Assembly (NCBI GenBank): GCA_949358305.1
Contig: OX442314.1
Span: forward strand, 28,815,118-28,879,117
Direction of reading: 5' to 3'
DNA: 64,000 nt
From: Strigamia acuminata
Taxonomy: Eukaryota; Arthropoda; Chilopoda; Geophilomorpha; Linotaeniidae
The position numbers were made by a program, and so were the translations under genes. Below are positions 10,741-20,194 of this stretch, in pieces. Positions within the stretch are counted from its first letter, which is position 1. Every line of letters starts with the position of its first letter. A model generated the notes under the pieces. That model saw only the letters and a list, made by a program, of their open reading frames with translations, did not search any database and was not told the origin of the DNA.

Positions 10741-13519
10741 ATGACTGGTCGAATTTGGAACTCGGCTCAAATCCGCAACGCACAAAGAGCGAAAATGTAA
10801 GTATCAGCACATAATTAGTGACTGATTCGAATAGAGACATACCAGAATAGCTGTTCAGTAAGAGACTTGGAGCACGTCTTACTACATGGGTGGCTTTATT
10901 CGGACTAAAGGTAAAAAGCTGTGAATGGGAAAGACAGTGTTACATGACACTACAACGAATCTTTGCGATTTACGAATAAAGTGAAAGGGCGATGGTTAAA
11001 ATTACATTACAAACTTTGCTTCTTTTGTGGTTAAAAGCAATACGCGTGGCGAGCACGGTGATTTTCATAAAGTTAGTGAATATTTGGGGTCCACACCACA
11101 TTATAAAATAATACACAATACATCTTTTTATTTTTAAAAATGAATAATTTCTAATTATTTTAAGTGATCATTTAGCTTAAACTAAAAACAACAGTGAATT
11201 CTAATTTACTGTATAATTGCTATTACAAAAAAGGGCATTAATTCTAGAAAAATAACTAATTATACGCGATTAAAATTAATAGGGAAATAAGTTACTAAGA
11301 CTAGCTGTTACTGTATATTAATAAATTTCGTTGTATATTTGTCATGTGATACACTAATGATTACAATGGACAGATTACTTATTGGACCTACAGTAGCACA
11401 AATTTATGACACATTTTATTGCACATCATCTTCCGCTTGCTCTCAATTTTGCATCTAATTTTTTAATTTATCATTTGTTGACACAACTGAAAATATTTGC
11501 CAGTATGTTTGCAACTAAAATGGTTTCATTATCGAAAACTATTTATTCGCAGATGCAACATGAGAAGACAAGTCAAACCCAGACGAGTCACATATGAAAA
11601 ACAACCTGTTAAAAAACTTCAAAATGAATTTTTGGGATTGAACAAATTGTGTGAGCAATCACACAGCGTATTTTTCAAATTGGTTTGGTTCCTACTTGTC
11701 GTGGCTTGCTTCACTGCTTGTTTGTTCCAAATTTACACCCGTGTGAGCGTTTTTTTAGATGGGGCAATTACACAGGAAGTAGAATTCCGCCCACAAACAA
11801 ATTTTTTTTTTCCTTCGGTCACTATATGCAATTTGCATATTTATTATCTCATGAATTATATACAAAATAACCAAAACACTATGGAAAATCAGACACGTAA
11901 CTTAATCAACAACGATGTCGACGAATTATGGAATACATTGGGTAGAATAAATCCCGAACACTTATGCGCAGTAAGTAAAAATAAAGTTCATTTAAACTTT
12001 TATTAGTGTTGGCATTGCGATTGTTAGCATTGGACACATTGAAATCAGTACGGTAACCGTTACGATCACTTTTCTGCACATCGCCCTTATACGTATTGAA
12101 CATAAAAATGTTTTTCCTGGCCAAATGCAAAGTTTTCCACTGAAGTGCATTGCAGAGCAGTACAATATATCGTATATCAAAAACAAGCTCACTGTGTTCT
12201 AAATTTTTAATGTAATTGATAAACAAATGCACAATTAGTTTAAGCTAAATTATATTTTTAACAGAGAACATCAACAATGAAAAGACGCTGTGGAAATCAA
12301 CCTTTTGAGAAAATAACGGCAAACTCCGTTAATACAGCAATTGGAAATTGTGTGATGCTTACTATGCGTAATACGTAGAATATATCAGATTATTGAGAAC
12401 GTTATTGTGCAAAAGTTTCTACGGGCTTGTATATTTCATATGTATTGCCATGAATAACCGCCACAGAGGTTACATCCACTCTTGAATGCTACCAAATCAA
12501 AATCGTCCCAATTTTCCTGTTTTCAGCCTATCTCTGGGCGACGATCAGTTTCCTTTAGAAATCTGTTTGCAATAACGTTTACACAGTATGTCGAAAATCG
12601 ATTGAATCGCAATTATACAATTACAGATGAAAAAATGATGTACAAAGGTCCATTCACTTTTTTTAATTTGGGCTGGAACACTGTCGAGGCTCCCTATGAT
12701 GTACCAAGTCTATTTGTAAGGTTATATGTATGAGGAAAACAAGAAAAGGAAAAAGCGTATAAAATGCTACGGTTTCTTTTAGTTTTCTGTCCACAGTGAT
12801 ACTTTCCGGCATGTATACGACGGCCTTGTAGTATCTGAAGAAACCAATACCGATTTTTCTACATACTACCGAATATTTGAAAAAGAGGTGCAGTAACACA
12901 ATTTTAAAAAGAAATGAATGCTTTCCAATATGAATTCAAATTTTAGTTTAAGAATTTGAATTTACCTCGCAATCCCTGTGCACCGGCAGAAGAAGTTACA
13001 ACCTGCATAAATAATTGCTTAGACAAATTATTAGAAAAGAAGTTAACTTGCAGGTAAGATTTCTAATGCGTGTTGGTTTAAACTGTTTCACCCGGATGTG
13101 TATGTAATCTTCTCACTTTGTTTGTCAGATTACCATTTTTCAATTCTACACTACCATGCTGCACGAGGTTTAATGAAATGAAGAAAGGATTTTGGGTTGG
13201 CTGGAATGCAGCAACCAACATGGTCGAAAATGTTGAACCTTGTCAGTGTAAACGTAAATGTAACGAGATCAAATACACATTGAATAAGGAAACTGAAACA
13301 AAAAATGTTAACTCACACACAACAAGGTTGAATTTCCTTTTTTCAGCGGAAACACACGAAACGATTACAGAGCGACAAATGTTCTCGCTTTCAGCTTTGT
13401 TCAGTGAAATTGGTGGAACCCTCGGTTTGTACCTCGGCATAAGCGTTTTCACAATTGCTGATCTTATTATCTTTCTTGCCCGACTTTCAATTTCCAAGTT
13501 TAAACGCTTTCTAAAATAA
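10741..13519 (+). pseudogene. DEG/ENaC channel paralogue 1, damaged acceptor
   Basis: Seven exons can be placed: 10741-10796, 11553-11970, 12265-12367, about 12594-12715, 12783-12887, 12947-13053 and 13129-13519. Phases match copies 2 and 3. If all joined, the product would be 433 residues. TM1 lies at about 60-80 (FFKLVWFLLVVACFTAC). The conserved post-TM1 FPSVTIC stretch follows, then a Cys-rich extracellular part and CQCKRKC. The TM2 region has SEIGGTLGLYLGIS, with the GxS selectivity filter. The acceptor of exon 4 reads TATGTCG where copies 2 and 3 have GTCAG, a one-base loss that removes the AG. The next AG, at 12586, shifts the frame. Most likely this is a pseudogene, unless an unusual acceptor is used. 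An AATAAA-type signal follows at about 13595. Confidence 0.75.
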
Positions 13520-14390
13520 TTAATTCCGCTTCAGTAAGCCACATCAAATGTACAATACAAATAGATCAATTTTTGCACCTTTAGGAATGATAAAAATAAA
13601 TTCTCCAGCAGTGTTTAAAAAATAATAAGGTTTGAATGAAAGGGCGGAATTGAAGGTGGCGCCATGTTTGGCCACCAGAGAATCACTTCGGTGACACAAT
13701 GTACCGTAAATGGATCGAGTCAATTGAGTGTTAAAAGGGAGGGAATACTATTTGCATATTTGCATATTTGCATATTTCAATTCGCATTCATCAGTCATCA
13801 CCATCTGACTTCTAAAGTAATTTAATCGACTTTCCACATTACTTGGAATTGTTGGAAACAACACATTAAAGCGTACCTACTGTCAATTAATGTAATTGTA
13901 TTGTGTATAATTCATTATGTGTACAGTAATCATATATACCGTAATCAATTTTCTGAAACTTTCATTTACTGTACATGTTATTTTTCCACATTATTTTCAT
14001 AATCAGGCAGTTTAGTGAATTTTGCTTAACTAGAGCAGAGAATCATTTTGGTAGATATCTGGACAGATATCCACTCATACAAGAATCTTAGCAATTTCTT
14101 AAACCCAATTTGAATAAATTTCCTACAGTACGGGCAGTTGTACATTTGAAATTTTCTGCTTTTTTACTTTCAACTTCTTGTACTTTTAATCAGTTTAATA
14201 TTCTCAAATTGTATCTCTTCGTCTGTATATTTCTGCACCAAACAATGTATAGCAATAAACAGTACTTATATGCAGCAAATTGTTTGAAAACATTTCTGGA
14301 TGCACATCAGACTATATAAAAGAAACTCAGAACACATCAAATTGGGGTTTGATTTTTTACCATTATTTTCATTTGGTCATTTAGAGGTCA
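13520..14390. other. 3' flank of channel copy 1
   Basis: No gene. Poly(A)-signal-like ATAAAAATAAATTC lies at about 13590. A triple TTTGCATA run is at about 13750. The segment from about 14030 is homologous to the flank of copy 3 (35150-35465), so it belongs to the duplicated unit. Confidence 0.45.
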
Positions 14391-14699
14391 GTGTCCATAA
14401 TGTATACTTTCCATTGCATAAGGTGCTCACAAAAATATTATCACGGTGATAAAATTTCCCCAATTGTTGTGTTGACAATGATAATGACTAGAAATTACAA
14501 TGAAATCATATTTATTATTAAATAATATTTCCATTTACACTGCTACGCAGTAATATTTTACGTAAATTCTAATATTTCTGGCATTTGTAAATTTTTACTT
14601 GCATAAAATTATTATCACTCATTGTAAAAATTGCAGATTTATACATTTTCAATATCCTGTGAAACCTCCCTTAATTAGTCTATAAATTCAATCTGTCAT

Positions 14700-15050
14700 C
14701 TCATCAATTAGTTTTGAAAGAACCATTTGATCAATTTCTTTCCACCAATGTTGCCTTGAATACATGGATGGGAACATTACCTGTTGAAAGATGGCCTTTT
14801 GTCCAGCAATTCTTATCATCCAGGGCTTTAAATGGGAATTAAACACATCTTAATACTTATCGGAATACATCCTACCAGAAATAAAGGTAAAGATGGTCTT
14901 TCCCTTATAGCTGAATGCACCCCAAACCTTAACATTTCCACCACCTCCAAAGATCACCAAACATAGGATGCTGAATGGCACCAAATTATATTTTCTGGTG
15001 AAAAAAAGTTCAAAATGGACAGATCTGATGGTTGCCAACATTACTGGCAT
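14700..15050 (-). pseudogene. Tc1-like transposase fragment, left arm
   Basis: On the minus strand the translation gives GGGGNVKVWGAFSYKGKT then FISGRMYSDKY, followed after a stop by a DVFNSHL and IAGQKAIFQQ continuation. This corresponds to the DDE_3 region of Tc1-type transposases (GGGSVMVWGA family motif). Stops and frame breaks show it is dead. It holds a single copy of the 9-codon segment that is amplified on the other arm. Confidence 0.7.
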
Positions 15051-15764
15051 GATTTGGTAAGGAACATGAAAGTGTTTTCAAAACGAGTTGGAGGCGATGG
15101 AAGTGTTATGGTTTGGGGTGCATTCCGCTATAAGGAAAAGACCACCTTTGCCTTTATTTCTGGTTGGATGTGTTTAATTCCCATAAGTATTCAGATGTGT
15201 TTAATTCCCATAAGTATTCAGATGTGTTTAATTCCCATAAGTATTCAGATGTGTTTAATTCCCATAAGTATTCAGATGTGTTTAATTCCCATAAGTATTC
15301 AGATGTGTTTAATTCTCATAAGTATTCAGATGTGTTTAATTCCCATAAGTATTCAGATGTGTTTAATTTCCATAAGTATTCAGATGTGTTTAATTCCCAT
15401 AAGTATTCAGATGTGTTTAATTCCCATAAGTATTCAGATGTGTTTAATTCCCATAAGTATTCAGATGTGTTTAATTCCCATAAGTATTCAGATGTGTTTA
15501 ATTCCCATAAGTATTCAGATGTTTAATTCTCATAAGTATTCAGATGTGTTTAATTCCCATAAGTATTCAGATGTGTTTAATTCCCATAAGTATTCAGATG
15601 TGTTTAATTCCCATTTAAATCCCTGGATGATAAGAATTGCTGGACAAAAGGCCATCTTTCAACAGGTAATGCTCCCATCCATGTATTCAAGGCAACATTG
15701 TTGGGAAGAAATTAATCAAATGGTTCTTCAAAAACTAATTGATGGGATGAAAGATTTGCTTTGA
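15001..15764 (+). pseudogene. Tc1-like transposase fragment with in-frame repeat expansion
   Basis: The fragment runs GCQHYWHDLVRNMKVFSKR, then GSVMVWGAFRYKEKTTF. It then enters a 27-bp tandem repeat coding in one frame for HKYSDVFNS. It leaves with HLNPWMIRIAGQKAIFQQ and EINQMVLQKLIDGM. The core matches the second half of a Tc1-type DDE transposase, but the QDNAP catalytic region is destroyed. A two-base loss at about 15522 breaks the repeat frame. Confidence 0.75.
15164..15614 (+). repeat. 27-bp tandem repeat, about 16-17 units
   Basis: The unit TGTTTAATTCCCATAAGTAT plus TCAGATG repeats nearly perfectly. A few units carry single changes (TTCTCAT, TTTCCAT), and one lacks GT. It lies inside transposase coding sequence and is a multiple of three, so two frames stay open along it. 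There are no spacers, so it is not a CRISPR array. Confidence 0.95.
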
Positions 15765-15954
15765 TGCACACTGTCTTAGAAGTTAGGACCAACGGCTTCT
15801 CGCGACTGTACGCAATATGGACCACAGCTGACCCAATTCTGACTGTGCTGCGTTTTCGGGATTCTACAAACAAATTTAAATCAAATAAAGTTCCGGAATT
15901 CAACGTGGAACGTAGTTGAATGCCATTTGTACAAGTAGGTCATCTGGGGCGTGT

Positions 15955-16196
15955 CATCTAGCGCAACAAAATCTTACCCCGACACAATCCACCGCGACTT
16001 TTGAAACTGCGACTACGTTTTTCTTTGTCTAATTCCTAGGAAGGGCTAACAAGGGGGGGCTGCGCCCCCTTGTTGCCACCCCTTGTTAGCCCTTCCGCGA
16101 ACCTAACCTTACTGTTTTTTTTTTATGCAAAAACCATTTTTTAGGGACGGACTGTCGCGGTAGATCGTGTCACGGTAGATTGTGTCGCGCTAGATG
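15955..16196. mobile_element. GC-hairpin MITE with CATCTAGCGC termini
   Basis: The ends CATCTAGCGC and GCGCTAGATG are inverted. About 40 bp inward remain complementary (ACCGCGAC / GTCGCGGT). The centre is a strong hairpin of GAAGGGCTAACAAGGGGG and CCCCTTGTTAGCCCTTC around a GC-rich loop. Related centres occur near 24850, 28815, 16070 and 9870. No protein is encoded. Confidence 0.7.
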
Positions 16197-16592
16197 TGGA
16201 GCCCCGGTCATCTATCTTAGTTACCGCCATTATCAGAATCACACAGGATGTAGCCCCTATGAATTTCATGGAAAGCATGAGAAAAGCAATTTACAGGAAA
16301 TGCTACATCCTGTTAGCATGAAAAGAATCCTCAGTTTGAATTCAGTCTGAACCTAAAACTTGAACTTGAAACATCTCCTGAAAACACACTTGAAACTATT
16401 GAAAATTCTTGTTTGTTTGGAGAACCTCAATTCAACTTTAGACTCATTGCTTGGAGTAACAGCCAGTTTTTCCCAGCCACCTTTAAGTTAATATCTTTGC
16501 TATAAAAGATAACGTGTGTTTAAGTCCGTCTACGATGTCGACGCTCGTTTGCAGTCGCAGCAGCCAGCGAACTGAAGGACGGAAACGCAACG

Positions 16593-17072
16593 ATGCTGCC
16601 ACATTCAGACGTAAACATTTCTTGGGAATTCCCGATTGATTTAATGGAAATCCGTTTGAATTGTGTTTCTGCTCCTACGATTGGAACAATTTCCCTTCAC
16701 ACCATTCCGGAGGATCCCGACCTAATCGCCGATATCCCTGACATCTCCACCGCCGAGACGAGAACTATTGTGAAGACCGAGGCTCGCGTAAATTTCTGTG
16801 TAGCCGCGGAATTGTCATCAAGAGCTCAGGCCAAGCTCTTACCGCGATTAGACAGTTTTGCACCGAGGCCATTTTATTTGTTTCCTGTGTATTATTTCTT
16901 CTTTGAATTTTTGTCATTATTGTATGTCTTGTATTTCAAGAGTACGTTTAGTACATATTTCCAAAGTCGAGGAATATACTCGCATTTGGAGTGTCTCGCA
17001 CTCCATTGGTCAGTCTTGACCATTGATATATATTGTGACGCTGCTACTACAGCGCCACCTATCTTTGAATAA
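16593..17072 (+). CDS. Unrecognised ORF interrupted by an LTR element
   Basis: The 159-codon ORF starts about 90 bp after a TATAAAAG at 16502. I do not recognise the product. The N-terminal part is acidic and polar (ISLHTIPEDPDLIADIPDIS), and a hydrophobic Phe/Tyr/Leu-rich stretch lies at about 90-118. At codon 131-132 it runs into the LTR inserted at 16987, so its last 28 codons are LTR sequence. Without the insertion the frame would run on about 20 codons past 18886. It could be a real small gene, an exon, or chance. Confidence 0.25.
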   Translation: MLPHSDVNISWEFPIDLMEIRLNCVSAPTIGTISLHTIPEDPDLIADIPDISTAETRTIVKTEARVNFCVAAELSSRAQAKLLPRLDSFAPRPFYLFPVYYFFFEFLSLLYVLYFKSTFSTYFQSRGIYSHLECLALHWSVLTIDIYCDAATTAPPIFE

Positions 17073-17162
17073 ACTAGTCAGTTATGTAAATCTCAGCAGC
17101 ACCAACGGTCACGTTATTTTGCATGCTCCATTACAGTTTTAATATTTAGTCAAGACAGACTA
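16987..17162 (+). repeat. 5' LTR of the mini-element (176 bp)
   Basis: It begins TGGAGTGTCTCGCACTCC and ends AAGACAGACTA. It contains a TATA-like GATATATATTG and an AATAAA at about 17069. I saw no difference from the 3' LTR. The termini are not TG...CA but TG...TA, which is unusual. Confidence 0.9.
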
Positions 17163-17217
17163 ATTGGCGACGAGATGGAATACCAATCCATGCTACAGAA
17201 TCGTTTTTTGCAAAACT

Positions 17218-17494
17218 GGTAAAGTTTGGACACTTTTTGGACACCTTTTGGACGCCTGACCACGCTGACCACGCGGACCACACGTTAGGTTTAACCCTGT
17301 TTCAAATTGTTCCGGTGTTCTCAAGAAAATCATCATGAAAAACGGATCAACAATTAATACCTCACAAACTGTAATGTACAAAATCGCTTAAAATTAGTGT
17401 AAAGTGCTGTTTCGGACCTTTGACCACGCCGTGACCACGCCTTGACCACGCCGTGACCATGCTGTTAGGCCTACTTCCATGTAAGCCTTTTTCA
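17218..17494. mobile_element. Possible 277-bp insertion in the gag 5' end
   Basis: TGCAAAACT occurs at 17209-17217 and again at 17495-17503, like a 9-bp target duplication. The intervening DNA carries repeated TGACCACGC words near both ends and no ORF. Clear terminal inverted repeats are not visible. Gag-like coding resumes after the second copy. This may be a small non-autonomous DNA element, but the call is tentative. Confidence 0.4.
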
Positions 17495-18223
17495 TGCAAA
17501 ACTTCTGTGATCGCTTCAAGTATCGGTTCACTGCAACCATATTGCATCAAGAATAACTGGACCCACTACATTGACCAGTTGGACTGCTTTTTCGTGTGCA
17601 GTGGCATCACCAATGACACGAAGAAAGTGGTTGTTTTGCTGTGCATCGTCGGCGGGCTGCCGTACACACGTCTGGCTAACCTGTTTTCCAATGAAGCTTG
17701 TGCAGATGACGTTCGCTGCCCTCGCCACGTTGAAGGCCAATTAACAGCACTCAAAACCCCTCCTCGCGGTCGACATTTCAACACCCGAGTGCAGGGACAG
17801 GTGGAATCCGCTGCAGATTTTGCCATTTTGTTGCAGCTGCGTTCGGAGCACTGCAACTATTCTGATCAACTCCACAAGTTGAGTTGTGTCTACATTCAGC
17901 AAACCATCATCAGTCAGTCTGAAATGAAGTTTGCTCAGGCTCACCAGTCAGCCATTCAGATGGAGCTCGCCACATGTGCAGTCTCCGACATCTACGCACG
18001 TTCGACCACGGTTGCCCCAGCGCAGAAAATCACTGGTCACAACCGCAGACGCCATTTGGGTAGCTTCTACAACTCCCAGTGTTTGTTTCGGGACCAGCCG
18101 CAGTCGTCGAACCCTTGTGCCGGCGTGTGCATCGCAGGTGATGTCACAGACCATCGTCGGTCTCGCCGCACTTTTTGCCCTTCAAAACGCTACCGTACGC
18201 GTTGGGCACGGGGCCACATTTAG
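17453..18223 (+). CDS. Gag-like protein, Ty3/Gypsy type, probably partial
   Basis: Gag similarity starts at residue about 30: NWTHYIDQLDCFFVCSGI, NDTKKVVVLLCIVGG, and VESAADFAILLQLRSEHCNY. QQTIISQSEMKFAQAHQSA follows. These match the order seen in Gypsy Gag capsid regions (W-x-x-Y-x-x-x-L-x-x-F-F; F-x-x-x-L-x-x-L-x-x-x-C). The first 20-odd codons come from the suspected insertion, so the true start lies upstream and is disrupted. No CCHC knuckle or protease motif is visible near the end. The ORF is probably not functional as it stands. Confidence 0.7.
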   Translation: MTMLLGLLPCKPFSCKTSVIASSIGSLQPYCIKNNWTHYIDQLDCFFVCSGITNDTKKVVVLLCIVGGLPYTRLANLFSNEACADDVRCPRHVEGQLTALKTPPRGRHFNTRVQGQVESAADFAILLQLRSEHCNYSDQLHKLSCVYIQQTIISQSEMKFAQAHQSAIQMELATCAVSDIYARSTTVAPAQKITGHNRRRHLGSFYNSQCLFRDQPQSSNPCAGVCIAGDVTDHRRSRRTFCPSKRYRTRWARGHI

Positions 18224-18530
18224 CTCTCTGTTGTTCAGGCTTCTTGTGAGTGAAGGAGAGAATCATTTCGACTTCCTTTCCGTCTCCCGTCTAGCTGCTA
18301 ATTCATCAAGCTAATTCATTCAACTATTGTTAATGTATCATGTTAGCATTTCAATGTTTAATTGCAATCATTGTTGGAATCAAAATTCATGTTATGTTCA
18401 ATTTTACAAGTTTTATTTCGTGCATAATTCAGTAGTTTTAAAATCCAAGTATTTTATTGTTCAATTTAAATTTGCATTTCATGTCAAACTGTTACTTTGA
18501 ATTTACTAATTGCTCCCCTAGTTGGTTCAC

Positions 18531-18562
18531 AATTGAGGGGATGATGGAGTGTCTTCACTCCA
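18531..18562 (+). repeat. Second polypurine tract and LTR start, diverged
   Basis: CACAATTGAGGGGATGATGG then AGTGTCTTCACTCC repeats, with changes, the junction at about 18689-18722 (CACAATTGAGGGGATACTGG then AGTGTCTCGCACTCC). The region between may be the leftover of an earlier or tandem LTR edge inside the element. Confidence 0.6.
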
Positions 18563-18704
18563 ATGCATGTTACTTGTTACCTTTTAATTCATTGTTCAAT
18601 TGATTGTTTTTAAACCCACTTTAATTACATTGCATCCTTGTAGATCAATTGATTTCACTGTATTCTAAATTGTTCCTTCCCCCATTCCACAATTGAGGGG
18701 ATAC

Positions 18705-18880
18705 TGGAGTGTCTCGCACTCCATTGGTCAGTCTTGACCATTGATATATATTGTGACGCTGCTACTACAGCGCCACCTATCTTTGAATAAACTAGTCAGT
18801 TATGTAAATCTCAGCAGCACCAACGGTCACGTTATTTTGCATGCTCCATTACAGTTTTAATATTTAGTCAAGACAGACTA
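18705..18880 (+). repeat. 3' LTR of the mini-element (176 bp)
   Basis: This has the same length and sequence as 16987-17162 as far as I can read. It is preceded by the polypurine tract AATTGAGGGG and followed by the target duplicate GCATT. Confidence 0.9.
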
Positions 18881-19263
18881 GCATTGTAAAGGTTTCTCAA
18901 GCAGAAAAACCTCCAATTTATTTGCCTTACTCATTTCTGTATAAATCATATAAATCTAAAAGATATTATTTTGATAATTAAATTTATTTCAGATAAATTA
19001 TTTGTAAGAAGGCTGTTTTGAGAAGGGCTTGGTTTGTTTATTTAGAATTGTATAAGTCTAGTCGTAGCATCCACCGTCTTTGTTTCAATTACTTGTAGTA
19101 AGAATAAGGATCGTGAATGTGAAGGATCCTTGAATGTAACCCCCAAATTCCATTACTTTTCCCCAAAACGTTTACAAGACGTTTTTACCGTTTTCCGAAC
19201 TTGAGGCAGACCCAACTTCAAAATTGGCGCTGATTCGATACCTACCGGCAAACGTACACTCGC

Positions 19264-19500
19264 CTCTGGTTTGTAACCATGACTGGGGACAAATGGGATG
19301 AAGCCACTTGTACTTGCCCAACATTCTATAAGACATATGTTTGCAAACATACTCTTGGAATAGCCGTCAAAGAGGGCTTTCTGGCAGTGCCACCCGAGGC
19401 CAAGAATGTTCCAATTGGGCTAAACGCAAACGGGGTAGGCCATCTAAGGCCACACTGGCGTTGCAAACTTAAAACCAGAGGATGTTTAATATTTGGTGGC
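19264..19500 (+). pseudogene. MULE transposase C-terminal remnant with SWIM finger
   Basis: The ORF from 19279 gives MTGDKWDEATCTCPTFYKT, then YVCKHTLGIAVKEGF. This is a SWIM zinc finger with C-x-C...C-x-H, typical for the C-terminus of MULE transposases. After AKNVPIGLNA a one-base loss near 19430 moves the frame. The other frame then encodes an Arg/Lys-Gly-Arg-Pro AT-hook-like motif as expected for this family. The catalytic part is absent upstream. The fragment lies between the mini-element and channel copy 2. Confidence 0.75.
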
Positions 19501-19515
19501 AAAATCAAGGGAAAT

Positions 19516-19663
19516 ATACTCTTTCCACACTCAAGGTTGACCCTGGAAGCTGGGCTCCTATTGGCCGAGCCATTTAACTTGTGTAGCAGTAGTTGCATTG
19601 CAGTTCTAAGTAGGCCAATGGGAGCCCAGCTTCCAGGGTCAACCTTGAGTGTGGAAAGAGTAT
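19516..19663. mobile_element. 148-bp hairpin MITE with 51-bp arms
   Basis: The left arm (19516-19566, ATACTCTTTCCACACTCAAG onward) and right arm (19613-19663) are reverse complements with one mismatch and a 46-base loop. It directly follows the SWIM remnant, so it could also be the terminal repeat of that MULE or a separate element. There is no coding capacity. Confidence 0.85.
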
Positions 19664-19896
19664 AGTGTTTAAGTAAACAGTGTGGAAATAAATATTTTTG
19701 GGGTGTTGATAACTAGAATTGGTGGAAAAATAAATAAAAATAGTGTGTGAATAATTGGTGTAAAATTAAATACTTTTGTGGGTTTTTTCAATTGTTTTGT
19801 GGGTATCAATAATTTGATCTCATAAAGAAATTTAAAAAAAAAGTTATTAAAACTTTAGACCAGTTCGTGACTTTTGGCCAATAAGTAAGGATTTTT

Positions 19897-20194
19897 ATCT
19901 ATCTTACATCAGGGTCTTTATCCAATTCGACATCGTCACGCTTATCTCGACGCACAATCAATTTTACAAAGAAATGATAAAATATTTATTTGAGTTTGTA
20001 TCAGTACTTTCTTTTGCAGTAAACAAACCGGGACAGAACATCAATATTCCACGTGTCTGTTTTGGTGAGGTGTGTTCTTCAACTTTTATACCTTGCTCTC
20101 TAAATTTTCACATTCACAATTTTCCATCTTATTACCTACTCGATTATAGTTCAACGCCCACTATCAAATTTGAGAAGTATTTACGTTACCAGTG
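19897..20194 (+). promoter_or_regulatory. Conserved upstream block, channel copy 2
   Basis: This block is homologous to 10401-10740 and 27813-28103, including CACAATCAATTTTACAAAGA, TTTATTTGAGTTTG, CCACGTGTCTG and CTTATTACCTACT. It sits directly before exon 1. Confidence 0.4.

Larger units (their letters stand above)
14391..15775. mobile_element. Two Tc1-like transposon remnants in head-to-head inversion
   Basis: Compared with the same flank at copy 3 (around 35510), foreign DNA starts after CCATTGCATA, a TA site. A minus-strand transposase fragment reads leftward from about 15030, and a plus-strand fragment reads rightward from about 14995. The two share the same coding segment, so the pair forms a large imperfect palindrome centred near 15000. 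Only the middle and end of a DDE transposase are kept on each side. Confidence 0.75.
16987..18880 (+). mobile_element. LTR-gag-LTR mini-element with 5-bp target duplication
   Basis: Two 176-bp LTRs (16987-17162 and 18705-18880) flank a 1,542-bp interior. GCATT is duplicated at both outer borders (16982-16986 and 18881-18885), which fixes the insertion boundaries exactly. After the 5' LTR comes TGGCGACGAGATGG, a probable primer site. Before the 3' LTR comes CAATTGAGGGGATAC, a polypurine tract. Only a Gag-like ORF is present and pol is absent, so the element is non-autonomous. Confidence 0.9.

Noticed and set aside
12367-12400. Shared in-frame TAG after exon 3 in channel copies 1 and 3 as a pseudogene mark
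   Set aside because: All three copies have a GTAATA donor just before that codon, and joining there restores an open frame in copies 2 and 3. The TAG (12376 and 33116) is intronic.
15164-15614. CRISPR-like array
   Set aside because: The 27-bp units are contiguous, without spacers, and lie within transposase coding sequence of a eukaryotic genome.
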